From: JANLVJ01 sp031363945
GTDB lineage: Bacteria > Bacteroidota > Bacteroidia > Sphingobacteriales > Sphingobacteriaceae
Direction: 5' to 3'
Length of the DNA: 64,000 nt
Assembly: GCA_031363945.1 (NCBI GenBank)
Contig: JANLVJ010000065.1
Span: 124,001 to 188,000, forward strand
The translations under genes and the position numbers were made by a program. Below the pieces are notes generated by a model, which was not told the origin of the DNA, did no database searches, and saw only the letters and a program-made list of their open reading frames with translations. Below are positions 45,405 through 54,458 of the stretch, one piece after another (positions within the stretch are counted from its first letter, which is position 1; the number at the start of each line of letters is the position of its first letter).

Positions 45405-46448
45405 TTAAAGTACAACAATATCATCTGAATGTGCAATTTCAAGATTATTACGCTGTACTTGAGCGTTTTTATAAAGTAGCATTTCTGAAGAAATTCTGGC
45501 CCTTCCCAAGGCAATCCTACACATATTTTCATCAAGAATCTCGATGACTTCACCACTGATAAACTTATCAAGAATTTGAGAAACGCCCACCCAGAGTAGG
45601 CTCTGCCTTGCCCTGATTGCGATCGCAGCCCCTGTATCAACCTGTAAGCGGCCAGTAACCAAGCTTCCACTAGCAAGCCATTTCTTTCTTGCAGGTATGG
45701 TGCAGGTCTGTGCATTACAGAAGGTTCCGGTATTGCCCGACAGGGCTGTAAGCAGATTATCTCTTTCTTGCAGGCCTACAATGATTACTGCAATTCCCAT
45801 ACGGGTAGCAAGCCTGGCAAAAGTTAGCTTTGTCACCATTCCTCCAAGTCCTAATTCTGATTTCTTCTTATGGGCAAGGTTCAATGCATCTTTTTGCTCT
45901 AGATCTAGCTTTGATATCAATAAATTATTAGAATCGAGGACACCCGGTACAGAGGTGCTGAATATTAAAGTTGCTGCACCAAAACCCACGGCAATCAGGG
46001 TTGCCAGTTCGTCATTATCAGAAAATTTTAATTCAAGATTACTGACAACATCATTTTCATTGGCAATCGGAATGATATCATTGGCCCATAATTCTTCAAA
46101 AGTTTTTTTTAGCTGCAAGAACTGATCGCGGTTTGAGAAATGCATTCTTTCGCACAGGCTCTGTCCGATACAAATATCATACGATGAAAAATACCTTGAG
46201 TAGATCTGAAGCAGTAAGGGGTTGCCAACTGAAGCAGCAGCCTTGCGTTCACTGATTGTACCCTTATAGTCTTTTATAAAACGCTTGCCAGCAGCAACTG
46301 CTCCAGATGAAACCAGCACCATGTTATAGGTTTTGTGCAATACCGCCACTTGCCTGGCAATACTGCTAATGATCGACTCATCGAGTTCCCCGATTTTATT
46401 GGTGATTGATGCCGAGCCAAATTTTATAACAAGGATAGGTTTACTCAT
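45405..46448 (-). CDS. proB: Glutamate 5-kinase
   Basis: First step of proline synthesis, phosphorylating glutamate. An amino-acid kinase fold begins LVIKFGSASITN and continues VLVSSGAVAAGKRF, IPIANENDVVS, FSDNDELATLIA and LGLGGMVTKLTFARLA. Residues about 260-347 form a short PUA-like tail (KWLASG, DTGAAIAIR, GEVIEIL). 347 aa. Normal feedback residues cannot be judged. It is transcribed ahead of proA. Confidence 0.93.
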   Translation of the reverse strand: MSKPILVIKFGSASITNKIGELDESIISSIARQVAVLHKTYNMVLVSSGAVAAGKRFIKDYKGTISERKAAASVGNPLLLQIYSRYFSSYDICIGQSLCERMHFSNRDQFLQLKKTFEELWANDIIPIANENDVVSNLELKFSDNDELATLIAVGFGAATLIFSTSVPGVLDSNNLLISKLDLEQKDALNLAHKKKSELGLGGMVTKLTFARLATRMGIAVIIVGLQERDNLLTALSGNTGTFCNAQTCTIPARKKWLASGSLVTGRLQVDTGAAIAIRARQSLLWVGVSQILDKFISGEVIEILDENMCRIALGRARISSEMLLYKNAQVQRNNLEIAHSDDIVVL

Positions 46449-46498
46449 TGTATATCTACTTTAACCGTAAATTGCCTGAAATTTAAACTTTCTCAACT

Positions 46499-46606
46499 AT
46501 GTCAACAAAAGAGCGCCCATTTTATATCAGTCTTATTTTATGGCTTGTATTCTTTGTCGCGATGGCACTTGTACTTGCTTATGTAAAAGGTGATATTAAT
46601 GTATAA
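46499..46606 (+). CDS. 35-aa single-TM microprotein
   Basis: ATG at 46499, TAA at 46604-46606. The short polar start MSTKERPFY is followed by a TM helix (ISLILWLVFFVAMALVLAYV) and the tail KGDINV. The topology pattern (basic N-terminus, one helix, acidic tail) is that of a genuine small inner-membrane protein. It is divergent from proB with 50 bases between starts, and its stop is 21 bases from the M1 peptidase stop. I do not know the family. Confidence 0.5.
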   Translation: MSTKERPFYISLILWLVFFVAMALVLAYVKGDINV

Positions 46607-46627
46607 CCTGTAATTATTTCCAGTCTA

Positions 46628-48676
46628 TCAGTTGATTTCTGACATAGTATTATTATTTCTATTGATATCAGGTAGTGAATGAGCGGGGTCAAGGGTAACC
46701 GATTTTACTTCTTTAGTCGTGGGCAGATGAATGTCATACTTATTGTGCAATAGCCATGTTTCAACTGGGATTTTAATAAATTGACTTGTTTGATCTTTAA
46801 ACATTATTTCAAGAGTAACAGGCATAACCATCTGTTGTAAATTAAGCAGACTCAGGTCAATGCCCTTTTTGTAATCATGGTTAGTATAAGCAGCTTTTGC
46901 CAATGCCTGATCGAGCGACCAGTTATGGTAAAACCATTCTAACCAGAACCAGCTAAGGTCTTCACCTCCTGCATTTTCAATCGACCTGAAAAAGTCATCA
47001 GGAGCAGGATGTTTGAACGCCCAGGTATGAATATATGCCTTAAAAGCATAATCGAAACGGTCTTTACCTAAAATCTGCTCGCGTAATAAAACAAGTCCGA
47101 AAGCTGGCTTGAAGTAAGCAAAAGGATGTCTGTATTTCTCAGAAATTGCATCTGCTGCTGTCATAATAGTTGGGGCAGCTGGGTCGGTTGTATAAGCAAT
47201 CACTTCATCGGAAGGGTTACCGCCCCCAGGAGCATATTCACCGTCGCGTTTAGGAGCAAACTCACCCTTATTGATCTCGTCAGACGCATAAATATCTATG
47301 AATGTATTCAGACCTTCGTCCATCCAGGCAAACCTTCGTTCATCAGAGCCGACGATCATCGGAAACCAGTTATGACCGATCTCATGTGCTGTGACCCAAA
47401 AGAGCTGCTTGCCCTTATCAGTCAGGCCATCAAATACAATTCCTGGATATTCCATACCACCAGCAGTACCTGCTTCATTGATGGCAACAGGATACGGATA
47501 AGGATACCAGGTAGCAGAAAAATATTCAATAGATTTTTTTAGGTATTCTGTTGCACGGCCCCAAGCCCCTGAACCTGCACTCTCAATTGGATAAACTGAC
47601 ATGGCAAGCGATTTTTTTCCATCTGGAAGATTTATCCTTGCTGCATCCCATATATAAGCTTTTGATGCGCCAAAAGCAACATCACGGGTGTTTACCATAA
47701 CAAAATGCCAGGTTTTAAGGCCTGCATCAGGTTTACGATATTTTGATTCTGACTTTAAAATATCTTCAGCTGATCTTATCATGATCGTTTCATCGCTCTG
47801 ACGCGCCATGTTTAGCAGTTTCAATTCTTTCGCAGAAAGCACTTCTGCCTCGTTTAATAATTCACCAGAGCCTGCTACCAGTATTCCTGCTGGCAGAGTT
47901 ATCTGATAATCGATATCCCCATATTCAAGATAGAATTCTCCAGGTCCTAAAAAGGGTAGCGTATTCCAACCGCGCTGGTCATCATAAACGCACATTCTGG
48001 GATACCATTGAGCTATTTCATAAATTTTTCCATGTGGTGTCTGAAAAAAATCAGTTCTATTACCAAAATCACCAGGAATATCATAGCTATACTTAAAGTT
48101 AAGTTGAATGGTTGACCCGCGTGGTGCCAGCTTTCTCGGTAACCTGATTTGCATCCTGGTATCTTCAATAATGTAGGTCGCCTGAAAAGATTGTCCATTG
48201 TAATTAACTGTAACGGAAGAAAAATTATATCCAGCAGTATGCTGTCCTTGCGGTGTTGAATTCAGAAAATTTGATCTGGCATCTGCCTTATAAGTTTGCT
48301 GATCTAACTGTAACCATAAATAGGCCAGGGAATCAGGGCTGTTGTTAGTATATGTTAGCTTTGCACTACCTATCAATGTGTTTAGCGCAGTATCAATTAC
48401 TACTGATAGATTATAATTGACATAATTCTGCCAGTAATCAGGGCCAGGTGTACCCTGAGCTGTTCTAATCCGGTTTCCAGGAAACTGGTAAAACTCTGGT
48501 AAAAAAACTTTTGCTGGTGAATAAGATGAACCAGACTGAATGTTTTGCTCCTTGGCTTTTAGATCTCGCTGCCGGGTTTTAAAGTTTTGCTGCTGGGCTT
48601 CGAGCTTTAAACAAAAGCAGGGAATAAGAATTATGACCAAAGATAAACGACTGAGTTTTGGCAAAAGCTGTATCAT
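46628..48676 (-). CDS. Secreted M1 family metallopeptidase
   Basis: About 682 aa from the ATG at 48676, chosen because it begins directly with a signal peptide (SLVIILIPCFCLKLEAQQ). An upstream in-frame start at 48853 would add 59 residues before it. Substrate and zinc motifs: AGGMEYPGIVF (GxMEN-like) and VTAHEIGHNWFP, with the third ligand in WMDEGLNTFID. Predicted broad aminopeptidase in the periplasm or outside. The C-terminal part lacks a clear ARM-repeat domain, like other short bacterial M1 proteins. Confidence 0.88.
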   Translation of the reverse strand: MIQLLPKLSRLSLVIILIPCFCLKLEAQQQNFKTRQRDLKAKEQNIQSGSSYSPAKVFLPEFYQFPGNRIRTAQGTPGPDYWQNYVNYNLSVVIDTALNTLIGSAKLTYTNNSPDSLAYLWLQLDQQTYKADARSNFLNSTPQGQHTAGYNFSSVTVNYNGQSFQATYIIEDTRMQIRLPRKLAPRGSTIQLNFKYSYDIPGDFGNRTDFFQTPHGKIYEIAQWYPRMCVYDDQRGWNTLPFLGPGEFYLEYGDIDYQITLPAGILVAGSGELLNEAEVLSAKELKLLNMARQSDETIMIRSAEDILKSESKYRKPDAGLKTWHFVMVNTRDVAFGASKAYIWDAARINLPDGKKSLAMSVYPIESAGSGAWGRATEYLKKSIEYFSATWYPYPYPVAINEAGTAGGMEYPGIVFDGLTDKGKQLFWVTAHEIGHNWFPMIVGSDERRFAWMDEGLNTFIDIYASDEINKGEFAPKRDGEYAPGGGNPSDEVIAYTTDPAAPTIMTAADAISEKYRHPFAYFKPAFGLVLLREQILGKDRFDYAFKAYIHTWAFKHPAPDDFFRSIENAGGEDLSWFWLEWFYHNWSLDQALAKAAYTNHDYKKGIDLSLLNLQQMVMPVTLEIMFKDQTSQFIKIPVETWLLHNKYDIHLPTTKEVKSVTLDPAHSLPDINRNNNTMSEIN

Positions 48677-48905
48677 GCGATTTAAGGATACTGTTAATTT
48701 CGATTTAACAAAAATTCTAACAGTTTGAATTTTTGTTACAGCTACAAGTATACTTAGAAATGATATGCAATAAGCAGGGCTGTTCAGATTAACATGCACT
48801 AAGAAGACTCTTGTTTTCGTGTTTAAACTATAAATCACTGAATAATCAGTCAAATTATATCTTATAATTGAAAATGGAAATTCAGCAACTGTATAAACTA
48901 AAAAA

Positions 48906-48930
48906 ATCCTGTAAGAATAACTTACAGGAT
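48906..48930 (-). terminator. Terminator of the small secreted protein gene
   Basis: ATCCTGTAAG (48906-48915), loop AATAA, CTTACAGGAT (48921-48930): a perfect 10-bp stem. On the minus strand it is followed by seven T, 27 bases after the stop of the gene at 48957. Confidence 0.8.
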
Positions 48931-48956
48931 AAGGAGAGAGATAATCTATAAAAGTC

Positions 48957-49334
48957 TTAGTTAATTTCCATGTTGTTTATTGAAGCAAACATCTGGATAA
49001 CATCTTTAGGCTTTGGATAATTAATTATGGTTGATTGTTTTCTTTTGACTTTTACGGCTTGAAAAGTCGATTTAAGTCCATCATCATTTATGGCAATATT
49101 AAAAGAAACGTCTTGCTTAGAATTGTTCAGAATTTCTACGGCTACTGTCTGGCTGTGTAAGTCTTTTGGACTGATGACCTGTATTCGGTAAAAAATATTT
49201 GAGTTCTGGTAGTTATTCCAGCCCGACCAGGTTATAACAGAATTTCCAGGTTCTTCTTTAACTTCCCCCTTTGAGACGTTTGTTAAAGCGCAAAATGTAA
49301 GCAGTAGAAAGATTAGAGATAGCTTATTTTTCAT
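48957..49334 (-). CDS. Small secreted protein, paralogue of the one at 11942-12346
   Basis: 125 aa with a signal peptide (residues 1-23, LSLIFLLLTFCALTNVSKG). It shares with the 11942 gene the ordered blocks IFYRIQVI, VAVEILN, SFNIAINDDG, FQAVKVKRKQS and YPKPKDVI. The mature part is about 100 aa, Cys-free and beta-rich. The family is unknown to me. It has its own strong terminator. Confidence 0.75.
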   Translation of the reverse strand: MKNKLSLIFLLLTFCALTNVSKGEVKEEPGNSVITWSGWNNYQNSNIFYRIQVISPKDLHSQTVAVEILNNSKQDVSFNIAINDDGLKSTFQAVKVKRKQSTIINYPKPKDVIQMFASINNMEIN

Positions 49335-49432
49335 GGTACATTTTTATTTCTTACCAAATGTGCAAATAAGTAAATTTTTATGACCCCTAGATAAGCCCAT
49401 ATAAGTAATTATGACGGTGAATTAAATTATAT

Positions 49433-49478
49433 CACCTTTGAATACTTAAGTATTAGCATGTCATTCGGGTACGAATGA
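49433..49478 (+). promoter_or_regulatory. Putative operator/promoter region of modABC
   Basis: A near-consensus -7 element CACCTTTG (49433-49440) is followed at once by the perfect palindrome AATACTTAAGTATT (49441-49454), then the inverted repeat TCATTCG-GGTA-CGAATGA (49461-49478). Both lie 19-57 bases before the modA ATG at 49498, where a repressor would block transcription. The regulator is unknown. Confidence 0.5.
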
Positions 49479-49497
49479 AGCCAAATAGATTTATTTT

Positions 49498-50256
49498 ATG
49501 TCAGGCAAAATGAAAAAAATAGTAATAGCTATATTATTGATTTGTTCTTTAAAGAGTTATTCTCAAGAGTTTACCGTTGCCGTGGCTGCAAATGCACATG
49601 ATGTAGTATCAGAATTAATAGCCAGCTTCGAGAAATCACAACCAGAAAAAATTAATCTGGTTAGCGGAGCCTCAGGAACTTTAAACTCTCAGATTAAGAA
49701 TGGTGCCCCTTTTGATTTGTTTATGGCTGCTGATACGACCTATACGCAGGAACTTTATACTCACGGGCTAACGATCGGGAAACCTTCAATCTATGCTATC
49801 GGTAAGCTTGTCTTATGCAGTATTCGTTTGAAAGACCTGAGCAAATGGCCTGCGTATTTAACGAATCATCCTGGTGAAAAAATTGCCATTGCAAACCCGG
49901 TAGCAGCACCCTATGGCAGAGCAACAATAGAATACCTGCAATCAATATCATTGCTCAATAAAATCAAAGAAGCAGTAATTTATGGAACAAGCATATCACA
50001 GGTAAATCTTTATATCATAGCGGGTTCTGTTTCAATGGGCTTTACTAGTATGTCCTTTATTAAAGAATGTGAATTCAGGAAGCAGCAAATATACTGGCTT
50101 GCCCCAGACCCGAAAAGTTATCATCAGATTGCTCAGGAAATGGTATTACTTAAAAATGGCACTGCCAGATCCAAGAAGAATGCTGCCTTATTTTATACCT
50201 ATCTCTTAAGTAAACAAGCAAGGCTAATTTTTAAAAAATATGGGTACAGCATATGA
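49498..50256 (+). CDS. modA: Molybdate ABC transporter, substrate-binding protein
   Basis: Periplasmic molybdate-binding protein. Signal peptide KKIVIAILLICSLKSYSQ, then EFTVAVAANAHDVVSELIASF, LVSGASGTLNSQIKNGAPFDLFMAAD (in pieces) and IANPVAAPYGRATIEYLQ, all typical of ModA. ATG at 49498; a second ATG at 49510 is possible. 252 aa. Four-base overlap with modB. Confidence 0.9.
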   Translation: MSGKMKKIVIAILLICSLKSYSQEFTVAVAANAHDVVSELIASFEKSQPEKINLVSGASGTLNSQIKNGAPFDLFMAADTTYTQELYTHGLTIGKPSIYAIGKLVLCSIRLKDLSKWPAYLTNHPGEKIAIANPVAAPYGRATIEYLQSISLLNKIKEAVIYGTSISQVNLYIIAGSVSMGFTSMSFIKECEFRKQQIYWLAPDPKSYHQIAQEMVLLKNGTARSKKNAALFYTYLLSKQARLIFKKYGYSI

Positions 50257-50939
50257 TCCTGACCCTTCTACTTAACCCTGGACCCCTTTTTTTATCCCTT
50301 AAACTTGCTCTGATAACCACATTCATATTATTATTGGCAGGTTTACCTCTGGCCTGGTGGCTTAGCGTTACTAAAAATCTGTTCACCCTTGTAATAGAAG
50401 TGTTGGTAACCATGCCACTCGTATTACCACCCACAGTACTTGGTTTCTACCTGTTAATAGCCTTTAATCCAACCCATAATCCAGCAAAATGGCTGCTTCA
50501 GCATTTGAATTTGCAACTGACATTTACCTTCTCAGGATTACTGGCAGGATCTATCCTATATAGTCTTCCTTTTATGATCACACCCTTGAAGTCTGCTTTT
50601 CAACAAATACCCGAAAGTCTGTCACAGGCCTCTTTGACATTGGGAAAATCACGTTTTGAAACATTTTTCCTGATCATCTTACCCGCTATAAAACCTGCTA
50701 TCATATCTGCCATCATACTTTCATTTGCCCATACCCTGGGAGAGTTTGGAGTTGTTCTGATGATTGGTGGTAATATTCCTGATAAAACAAGGCTCGCCTC
50801 AATGGCTATATATGATGCTGTTGAGCGTATGGATTATGAATCAGCTGAATGGTATGCCTTTATTTTATTTTCTGCTACATTTATATTGGTATCCACAGTT
50901 TTTATGTTTAACCGCCATAATAGGTACAGCATCAGATGA
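50253..50939 (+). CDS. modB: Molybdate ABC transporter, permease
   Basis: 228 aa, about five TM helices. The EAA-loop-like LSQASLTLGKSRFETFFLIILP and AHTLGEFGVVLMIGGNIP are typical of ModB/CysU-like permeases. The start codon overlaps the modA stop (ATGA), and the stop overlaps the modC start. Confidence 0.92.
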   Translation: MILTLLLNPGPLFLSLKLALITTFILLLAGLPLAWWLSVTKNLFTLVIEVLVTMPLVLPPTVLGFYLLIAFNPTHNPAKWLLQHLNLQLTFTFSGLLAGSILYSLPFMITPLKSAFQQIPESLSQASLTLGKSRFETFFLIILPAIKPAIISAIILSFAHTLGEFGVVLMIGGNIPDKTRLASMAIYDAVERMDYESAEWYAFILFSATFILVSTVFMFNRHNRYSIR

Positions 50940-51565
50940 TAAATTTGCAATTCGAGCAGCTTGTTAAATCATATGCCGGCAAAAAAACCCTGCGTGTAAA
51001 CTTACAGATTGCTGAAGGTGAAATAGTGCATTTGTATGGTATTTCAGGTTCAGGAAAAACAACTTTACTCAATATTATAGCAGGTTTTAAGAACCCTGCT
51101 GGTGGTTTGATTCAAGTGGCAGGCAAAGTTTGGTTCAACTCAAAACAGGGAATAAATCTGCCCGTTAATCAGCGTAAAGCTGGTTTTGTGTTTCAAAACT
51201 ATGCACTATTCCAGCATATGACTGTCATTGCGCATCTAAAGTATGCCTGTGAAGAGATTTCCTTAATAGAAAGACTAATTCATATGGCGGCTCTTGAAAG
51301 CTTTAAAAACCACTTACCATCAACCCTTTCGTCAGGTCAACAGCAAAGATTGGGAATTATCAGAGCCCTTTCTACATGCCCCCCGCTTTTATTGATGGAT
51401 GAACCCTTTTCTGCTCTTGATGATGATAGTAAGGCTTTATTATTAACCAACCTGAAAGAATTTCTCAAAGAGTATCATATGACTGCAATTATAGCCAGTC
51501 ATAATCATTCAGAGATGAAGGGCCTTGCAACAAACTATCTGAATATGAATGATTGCCTTTATTAA
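50936..51565 (+). CDS. modC: Molybdate ABC transporter, ATPase (short)
   Basis: 209 aa. Walker A GISGSGKTTLL, Q-loop GFVFQNYALF, signature LSSGQQQRLGIIRAL, Walker B LLLMDEPFSALDDD and H-loop IIASHNH. The C-terminal Mop/TOBE regulatory domain that usually brings ModC to about 350 aa is absent, so it cannot sense molybdate itself. Four-base overlap with modB; its stop is 3 bases from the convergent moeA stop. Confidence 0.85.
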   Translation: MINLQFEQLVKSYAGKKTLRVNLQIAEGEIVHLYGISGSGKTTLLNIIAGFKNPAGGLIQVAGKVWFNSKQGINLPVNQRKAGFVFQNYALFQHMTVIAHLKYACEEISLIERLIHMAALESFKNHLPSTLSSGQQQRLGIIRALSTCPPLLLMDEPFSALDDDSKALLLTNLKEFLKEYHMTAIIASHNHSEMKGLATNYLNMNDCLY

Positions 51566-51568
51566 TAT

Positions 51569-52756
51569 TTACCACGAGAGAAATTGAACTGTTTCACCAA
51601 TTGCCAGGTCAGCTTTTCCTGCTTCATGCCAGGCAATACCGTCAGAGCCAACTACAGCCCGTATATCTCCAGAGGTATGGGAAACAGATTGAATCAGGCC
51701 GTATGGTTCTGCTGACAGACAGACAGGAAAAAACTCATCAAATGCTACCTTCCTAATTCTATTTTGAAGTATGGGAAGCCGCATCTGAACCAGGGGCTTC
51801 AAGCCCAGACAGCTACGAAGAAATGGTTCAATGAAAAGCTTGAATGTTACCTGACTTGATAATGGATTACCGGGTAAGGCGAAAACTATAGGGCCACCGG
51901 GTTTTAGTCCAAACCACATAGGTTTTCCAGGTTTAATACCAACTTTATGAAAAATAGTTGAAAACCCAAGATCGTTTAGGGTAGCAGGAATAAAATCAGC
52001 ATCTCCAGCTGAAACAGCACCACTTAAAATAAGGATATCATTATCACAGGCCGCACTGATACAGTCAGCTATATGCTGACGGTCATCTTTTAAATGCACA
52101 GTGCTCACAGGATCTATTAAATACTCATAAAGCATTGACTTGATCATCGGGGTATTGCTATTTCTGATCTGATAATGTGTGGGTATGACACCCACCGGTA
52201 CCAGTTCATCGCCGCTTGAAAATAGAGCGACCTTGGGTAAACTTGCAATTTTAACTGAAGTTTTACCCACTACAGCCAGAGCTCCAGCTATTGTTGAATT
52301 GTATTGAAGCCCTTGCTTAAGATATACCTCAGCCTTTAAGATATCTTCACCCTTAATAGAAATAGATTGCAAGGGTACATATTTCTGAGACTTGAAGCTG
52401 ACATATTCTCCTTCAAGGATAGCATCCTCTATTCTGATGACCATATCTGCATCAGCGGGAACCAGAGCCCCGGTCATAATACGGTAACACTGAGCCTTAG
52501 CGATAATCTGTGTACTAAGGTGGCCAGCAAAAATGGTGTCAGTAATCTGAAATTTATTAATACCTGCCTGCAAATCCGCAAATTTTAACGCAAAGCCATC
52601 CATTGTAGCTCTGTTAAAAGGTGGGTAATCACGATCGGCAGATATTGATTCAGCAAGTACTCTTCTGTTTAAAGCAGCGGAAATAATAGCGGTCTCATTA
52701 CCAAAACCATGGGCATACGAAAGAACTGTCTTTAGTGCTTCAGAATAGGTCAGCAT
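51569..52756 (-). CDS. moeA: Molybdopterin molybdenumtransferase
   Basis: Inserts molybdenum into molybdopterin. RDYPPFNRATMDGFAL, YRIMTGALVPADADMVI, GDELVPVG, LILSGAVSAGDADFI, FHKVGIKPGKPMWFG and FALPGNPLSSQVTF are the standard MoeA order. 395 aa, complete. Last gene of the moa operon; 62 bases after the fusion gene. Confidence 0.93.
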   Translation of the reverse strand: MLTYSEALKTVLSYAHGFGNETAIISAALNRRVLAESISADRDYPPFNRATMDGFALKFADLQAGINKFQITDTIFAGHLSTQIIAKAQCYRIMTGALVPADADMVIRIEDAILEGEYVSFKSQKYVPLQSISIKGEDILKAEVYLKQGLQYNSTIAGALAVVGKTSVKIASLPKVALFSSGDELVPVGVIPTHYQIRNSNTPMIKSMLYEYLIDPVSTVHLKDDRQHIADCISAACDNDILILSGAVSAGDADFIPATLNDLGFSTIFHKVGIKPGKPMWFGLKPGGPIVFALPGNPLSSQVTFKLFIEPFLRSCLGLKPLVQMRLPILQNRIRKVAFDEFFPVCLSAEPYGLIQSVSHTSGDIRAVVGSDGIAWHEAGKADLAIGETVQFLSW

Positions 52757-52818
52757 GAAGGTATTTTAAACTACTAGATATTTTAACGGATTGAGCCTGA
52801 TCAGGGTTCACTTACAAG

Positions 52819-53787
52819 TTAATTTTCGTGCCCTGTACCTTTCATCATGGGTCCGGCATGAAATACCGCAGGTAATATCGCGGCCAATGATTCTTTCACT
52901 CCGGCAGGACTACCTGGCAATGTAACGATAAACGATGCAGAGGCTGTGCCGGCAATAGCAGCAGATAGAATTGCCGTTGGCACCATTGTGCGCCCAAATG
53001 CTCTGATTGTTTCACCAACCCCTGGGGCTTCTTTATCAAGTAACTCACGCACAGCGGCAACAGTATGATCACTTGGGTCAAGTCCTGTACCCCCACACGT
53101 AAATATGAAAGGAATTTCCCGGGCAATCCAATCTTTTAATTGAGACTGGATCAACTCTTTTTCGTCTGCAACGATTTTATAATGTGAGGGTCTTGCCCCA
53201 TGACCAGTAAGAATTTCTTTAAGTACTTTGCCAGATATGTCTTTTTGCTCTCCAAGTTCACCCTGGGCAGATAACCTGTCAGAACATATTAAAATAGCAC
53301 ATTCAGGTTGGGCAGTGACCGAGTTTCTTTTATCAGTTTTCCCTCCGGTTTTTTCAAGCAATCTGATAGAACTAATCTCCAGATTTTTATCGTGGGGTTT
53401 TAAAAAGTCATAGATTTCAAGAGCTGCAATACTGATTGCCGTCAGCACCTCCATTTCTATGCCAGTTCTACCCACAGAGCTCGCATTACCCCTGATCAGA
53501 ATGCCTGTTCTCTGCCGCTCACGGGCATCTAAGACGCCATCAAAGTTAGATCCGTCAAGCAGGTCAAAAGTAAGATCCATGGCTTCTATACTCACAGGAT
53601 GACAATGAGGCAACAGGTGCTGGGTATTTTTAGCCCCCAGAAAACCTGCTGCCCTGGCGAATTCAAAAGCATTACCCTTTGAGAGCAGATTATTCTTAAT
53701 CAGATCAACCGTATCCAGAGCACAAAATACCAAACCCATGGCAGCAGCCTTTCTAAGAGTGATCTGTTTATCAACAATATTTTTCAT
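52819..53787 (-). CDS. moaC: Bifunctional MoaC::MogA/MoaB fusion
   Basis: Residues 1-155 are MoaC (cyclic pyranopterin monophosphate synthase): LPHCHPVSIEAMDLTF, MEVLTAISIAALEIYDFLK and IRLLEKTGGKTDK. Residues 160-322 are MogA/MoaB (molybdopterin adenylyltransferase): CAILICSDRLSAQGE, FTCGGTGLDPSDHTV and TLPGSPAGVKESL. Both active-site regions look intact. This combination is seen in other Bacteroidota and joins an early and a late step of the pathway in one chain. Confidence 0.92.
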   Translation of the reverse strand: MKNIVDKQITLRKAAAMGLVFCALDTVDLIKNNLLSKGNAFEFARAAGFLGAKNTQHLLPHCHPVSIEAMDLTFDLLDGSNFDGVLDARERQRTGILIRGNASSVGRTGIEMEVLTAISIAALEIYDFLKPHDKNLEISSIRLLEKTGGKTDKRNSVTAQPECAILICSDRLSAQGELGEQKDISGKVLKEILTGHGARPSHYKIVADEKELIQSQLKDWIAREIPFIFTCGGTGLDPSDHTVAAVRELLDKEAPGVGETIRAFGRTMVPTAILSAAIAGTASASFIVTLPGSPAGVKESLAAILPAVFHAGPMMKGTGHEN

Positions 53788-53798
53788 GTAAGATTCTC

Positions 53799-54224
53799 TT
53801 AATTACTATTTGGACGCCATTCTTTGGTACCGTCTGTATAAAACTCATTTTTCCAGATAGGCAGTTCAAATTTGACCCGCGCAATTATATACTGGTTTGC
53901 ATCATATGCTTCTTTACGATGCTCGGCACTTGTTATGACAACAACGGCTATTTCACCCAAACTAAGCAGCCCAATACGGTGCTGGCAAGAAGCATTGATT
54001 AATTTATGCATGCAAATTGAGTCTGCGAGAATTTCTTTGAGCAGTAGTTCAGCCATTTCAGTATAGGCTTCATAGAATAAACCTGTTGCATTTTTTCCAT
54101 TGCTGGCAGTTCTTACTGTACCGACGAAAATAACCATTGCACCGGCCTTCATATTCTGGGCATCTGAGATCATTTTTACTGTATCAATTTGATCTGGGCA
54201 AATTCCTGATTGTTCACCCACCAC
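53799..54224 (-). CDS. moaE: Molybdopterin synthase catalytic subunit
   Basis: Large subunit of molybdopterin synthase. MVIFVGTVRTASNGK, GLFYEAYTEMAELLLKEI, CQHRIGLLSLGEIAVVVI, SAEHRKEAYDA and LPIWKNEFYTDG with the conserved Lys pair. 141 aa from a GTG at 54224 inside the 3' end of moaD (11-base overlap). Confidence 0.9.
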   Translation of the reverse strand: MVGEQSGICPDQIDTVKMISDAQNMKAGAMVIFVGTVRTASNGKNATGLFYEAYTEMAELLLKEILADSICMHKLINASCQHRIGLLSLGEIAVVVITSAEHRKEAYDANQYIIARVKFELPIWKNEFYTDGTKEWRPNSN

Positions 54225-54450
54225 CGCTTGGGGGTATAATATAGATTACTTCATTATTTGTTATAAGTCGGTCTTCATGAATAAACTGGTGATTTATTGC
54301 AAATCTGGCTGACAATAATAGTTTGGTACATCCTGGATTTAACTTCTCTAGTGCGCATTTTAACTCGTTGATAGATTTAACAGGAAATGGCAATTCAAAT
54401 TCCTCGTCAAAAAATTCTTTAAATGCGGCAAACACCTTTACTTTCTGCAT
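54214..54450 (-). CDS. moaD: Molybdopterin synthase sulfur-carrier subunit
   Basis: A 78-aa ubiquitin-fold carrier that ends IIPPSGGG, giving the C-terminal Gly-Gly needed for thiocarboxylate formation (the usual ending is PPxxGG). VKVFAAFKEFFDEEFELPF and FAINHQFI fit MoaD. It overlaps moaE by 11 bases. No moeB-like activating enzyme lies in this window. Confidence 0.85.
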   Translation of the reverse strand: MQKVKVFAAFKEFFDEEFELPFPVKSINELKCALEKLNPGCTKLLLSARFAINHQFIHEDRLITNNEVIYIIPPSGGG

Positions 54451-54458
54451 ATTAATTT

